Part shown: piece after piece, positions 62,226 to 64,000 of the stretch
Layout: each line of letters begins with the position of its first letter
How positions within the stretch are numbered: position 1 is the stretch's first letter
Assembly: GCA_964428355.1 (NCBI GenBank)
Contig: CAYRYU010000033.1
Coordinates: 1-64,000, forward strand
DNA from: CAYRYU01 sp964428355
Lineage (GTDB): Bacteria > Muiribacteriota > Ozemobacteria > Ozemobacterales > Ozemobacteraceae
Direction: 5' to 3'
Length of the DNA: 64,000 nucleotides
Position numbers and translations under genes: made by a program
The notes under the pieces: generated by a model
The model's input: the letters and a program-made list of their open reading frames with translations, nothing else
Database searches by the model: none
What the model was told of the DNA's origin: nothing

Positions 62226-63170
62226 TCACCGTGAGGAAGCCGAAGGAGACTCGGTGATCAGGACTGAGAGGACTCCAAATGAAGAAGGGCCACGGGAGGG
62301 AGTTGGCTCGGTCGGCAGGATGAAATTCGTTGGGAGGCCGATTTCGGCATGCGTCATCAGGTTTCTCGTTACGGACATCTGCTTGGTTCTTTCATGCAGG
62401 AGGTTGATCACACGCTGAACACAATTNNNNNNNNNNNNNNNNNNNNNNNNNNNNNNNNNNNNNNNNNNNNNNNNNNNNNNNNNNNNNNNNNNNNNNNNNN
62501 NNNNNNNNNNNNNNNNNNNNNNNNNNCCGTCATCGAAAGGTTTGAGGTTCGACAGGAACGCGGGCACCAGATCCGCGGCCCGGATCGAAGACCGGCCCGC
62601 AAGTGACTGGTCAAGGATCTGCCCACCAAGAACCGAGAAATCACCGGAACCCCGTAAGAGCGCGAAACCGCCAAGCATTCCGGACAGGTTCCTCAGATGA
62701 TGGTGTTGCCCCTTGAAAATCCCCGCTGCTCCCCAGAAGGGCGGGAAAGACCGCATAAGGGCCAGCTGGTTCGGATCGAAGGAGTACCGAACAGGCCGTC
62801 CTTTCCCTCCCGAAACCATCCTCCTGAACTGCAGAAAGGAAACCCGCTGCCAGACCAGGCGATCCTCCCGAACGAAAGAGCCCAGTACAAGTAGATTCCC
62901 AAGGTCACCCCGGAGGGGTTTTCCCCCAACCTTGAAACTGACCCTGGATCGGACGCCATGTACGAACCCGGACTCAACCTGGACCGTGAAATCCCGTACC
63001 CGGTGAAACTCGAGCTTATCATCGCTTCCCCCGGCCTGGGTAATCGCTTCCACGAAGGCGGACTCCCCGGACTTCCCGAGCGCCTCGGCCTCGAATGAAC
63101 GGCGGATCCGCGACGCCACACGCCACTGCCAGTTGTTGAATTCCGGTGAATTCAGAAAAAAAGGGTTCAA
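62226..63170 (-). CDS. Hypothetical protein, interrupted by assembly gap
   Basis: The part upstream of the gap (63170 down to 62527) reads as one frame starting at TTG 63170, with GAGGAG 7 nt upstream. The text is NPFFLNSPEFNNWQWRVASR, then conserved-looking QVESGFVHGVRSRVSF and SGMLGGFALLRGSGDF segments. The gap at 62427-62526 is of unknown size. The piece beyond it (62226-62426) continues in frame only if 100 bp is correct and is of uncertain coding status. I do not recognise the family. It lies 57 bp upstream of the GH13 start in the same direction. Confidence 0.55.
   Translation of the reverse strand: MNPFFLNSPEFNNWQWRVASRIRRSFEAEALGKSGESAFVEAITQAGGSDDKLEFHRVRDFTVQVESGFVHGVRSRVSFKVGGKPLRGDLGNLLVLGSFVREDRLVWQRVSFLQFRRMVSGGKGRPVRYSFDPNQLALMRSFPPFWGAAGIFKGQHHHLRNLSGMLGGFALLRGSGDFSVLGGQILDQSLAGRSSIRAADLVPAFLSNLKPFDDXXXXXXXXXXXXXXXXXXXXXXXXXXXXXXXXXXNCVQRVINLLHERTKQMSVTRNLMTHAEIGLPTNFILPTEPTPSRGPSSFGVLSVLITESPSASSR
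62427..62526. other. Assembly gap (100 N), no overlap between flanks
   Basis: Unlike the gaps at 25.8 and 29.7 kb, the two flanks share no common sequence, so DNA of unknown length is truly missing inside the gene at 62226-63170. Confidence 0.9.
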
Positions 63171-63280
63171 GACATCTCTCCTCAGCCGGCTTTGTCGAGG
63201 ACTTCGGACCTCCCGTTGCAGGTTCCCCACGACCCGGCGGTGACACCGAATTCAACCTATCACCCTTTCAAGAAGTTGTC

Positions 63281-63300
63281 TGTCCCCCGAACGGGGGACA
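63281..63300. repeat. Short palindrome with the ACGGGGGACA core
   Basis: TGTCCCCCG (63281-63289) and CGGGGGACA (63292-63300) flank a 2-nt loop. The same core occurs in the 53-bp palindrome at 18513-18565, so the two may belong to one repeat family. Confidence 0.6.
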
Positions 63301-63323
63301 AAAAAACGGCGAAAATTCATGCA

Positions 63324-63396
63324 TTTCGCCATTTGGGGCGGATTTTGCGAGGGCAGATCGAAGAAAAAAAAATTTTTGGTAGAAAAAATGGCGAAA
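63324..63396. promoter_or_regulatory. 11-bp inverted repeat in AT-rich intergenic DNA
   Basis: TTTCGCCATTT (63324-63334) and AAATGGCGAAA (63386-63396) are perfect inverted copies 51 bp apart, surrounding an A-rich run. They lie just beyond the response-regulator stop (63421), on the downstream side of that leftward gene, and upstream of the leftward gene at 62226-63170. They could be operator half-sites or a terminator-like structure. Confidence 0.4.
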
Positions 63397-63420
63397 CTTG
63401 CCTCGTGCAAGAGAAAGCCG

Positions 63421-64000
63421 CTAGCGGAAAGAGTTCCGGCGGAGTTGGGGGATTGCATCCATCTTTCGGCCCGCCGGGGAACCGGAAACGAGCTTGTCCT
63501 CCGAAAGTCCTTCCGGAGAAGCTTCTGCGGGAAGGATGACGAGAGCCTGGGGTGGCCCTCCCTTGAGGATGAGTGCATATCTGACGAGGTCGCCACGCGA
63601 CTTGAGGCCAAGCTTTCTTGTCGCCCGCTTCAGGAAAGTCTCGAGCGTGGACAGGCCGATCCCGTGCCATTTGCTGATTTCCCTCCGCGTGTAGCCCTCC
63701 CCGATGAGCTCGATAACGAATTTCTCCCTGGGTGAAAGGATGCACTGCCTGACCTTCATCGGTGGAAGCTCCTTGTATCTGTCTGTCAGGATCGAGTCCA
63801 TCGCCCGGGAGGAGATGAATGAGCCCCCCGAAAGCACTTCCTCGAAAGCCGCGGGGAGCTGGTCCAATTGGTCTTCCTTGCAGAAGAAGCCGTCCGCGCC
63901 AGCTTTGATGCACTTCAGTATTGTCGAGGCGAGGCAGCTCATGGAAACGACCATGATCTTCGACCGGGGCTTTTTCCCGTGCCATTCCCGGATCATTTCG
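63421..64000 (-). CDS. NarL/LuxR-type response regulator, 5' end off the window
   Basis: Only the C-terminal ~190 residues are in the window; the frame is open at the edge. The second half of a receiver domain is visible (IMVVSMSCLASTILKCIKAGADGFFCKED). A LuxR-type helix-turn-helix follows (LSPREKFVIELIGEGYTRRE, KWHGIGLSTLETFLKRATRK). A ~45-residue tail without known function ends the protein. The phosphoacceptor Asp lies upstream of the window. Its cognate kinase is not seen. Confidence 0.85.
   Translation of the reverse strand, partial: EMIREWHGKKPRSKIMVVSMSCLASTILKCIKAGADGFFCKEDQLDQLPAAFEEVLSGGSFISSRAMDSILTDRYKELPPMKVRQCILSPREKFVIELIGEGYTRREISKWHGIGLSTLETFLKRATRKLGLKSRGDLVRYALILKGGPPQALVILPAEASPEGLSEDKLVSGSPAGRKMDAIPQLRRNSFR

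Overview
The window is a bacterial chromosome fragment with moderately high GC. It almost certainly comes from a scaffolded draft or metagenome assembly, because four 100-N gaps interrupt it. Many products carry type I signal peptides or lipoprotein-like signals, and there are FeoAB iron uptake, PLP and radical-SAM enzymes and large secreted or membrane-anchored proteins with eukaryote-like modules (kelch, discoidin, vWA, HEAT, GIDE). This suits an uncultured diderm lineage. I cannot place it further; Riflebacteria-, Omnitrophota- or Planctomycetes-like lineages are only a guess. No rRNA, tRNA, CRISPR array, prophage or complete insertion sequence was seen.

Layout. 0-3.4 kb: the end of a kelch/discoidin surface protein and a small secreted protein. 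3.5-9.4 kb: two overlapping genes for membrane-bound class III cyclases whose catalytic residues are complementary, the most interesting system here. 9.5-11.6 kb: two tandem paralogues of unknown function and a BtpA-family TIM barrel. 11.6-18.5 kb: exported redox and protease genes (TlpA-like, clostripain, tryparedoxin-like, C39-like) interspersed with palindromic intergenic repeats. 18.6-25.8 kb: tryptophanase, a lipoprotein, a very large duplicated ABC-2-like permease, a small membrane protein and a DOMON-like protein. 26.0-31.4 kb: a NahK/APH-type kinase, a YiiX-type hydrolase and an acetyltransferase-like/thiolase-like/DUF35 operon. 31.5-35.4 kb: a 1307-residue membrane protein with two vWA domains. 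35.7-43.9 kb: NifX-like, TauE/SafE, a divergent pair of exported proteins, GIDE, J-domain, Cys/Lys-rich, PQQ-like propeller and cytidylate-kinase-like genes. 44.2-47.6 kb: a 50-residue ORF and a feoA-feoB-dtxR operon with a DtxR-type operator. 47.7-54.7 kb: a Ycf46-like AAA protein, a Tes-like radical SAM enzyme, an ICMT-like methyltransferase and a serine acetyltransferase. 54.8-64 kb: a lipoprotein-like/HEAT-repeat operon, an exported Pro/Asn-rich protein, a nucleotidyltransferase, a GH13 enzyme, an unknown protein split by a gap and a LuxR-type response regulator cut by the window end.

How the genes work together. The cyclase pair probably makes one hetero-oligomeric cAMP synthase reading two extracytoplasmic inputs. 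FeoA/FeoB/DtxR form a self-contained iron-uptake and iron-sensing unit. The acetyltransferase-like/thiolase-like/DUF35 genes look like an acyl-CoA carbon-carbon bond enzyme whose thiolase-like subunit lacks the nucleophilic cysteine. Two of the four assembly gaps (25.8 and 29.7 kb) are flanked by identical 55-bp sequence. They are probably contig-end k-mer overlaps rather than missing DNA, and closing them restores tight gene junctions.
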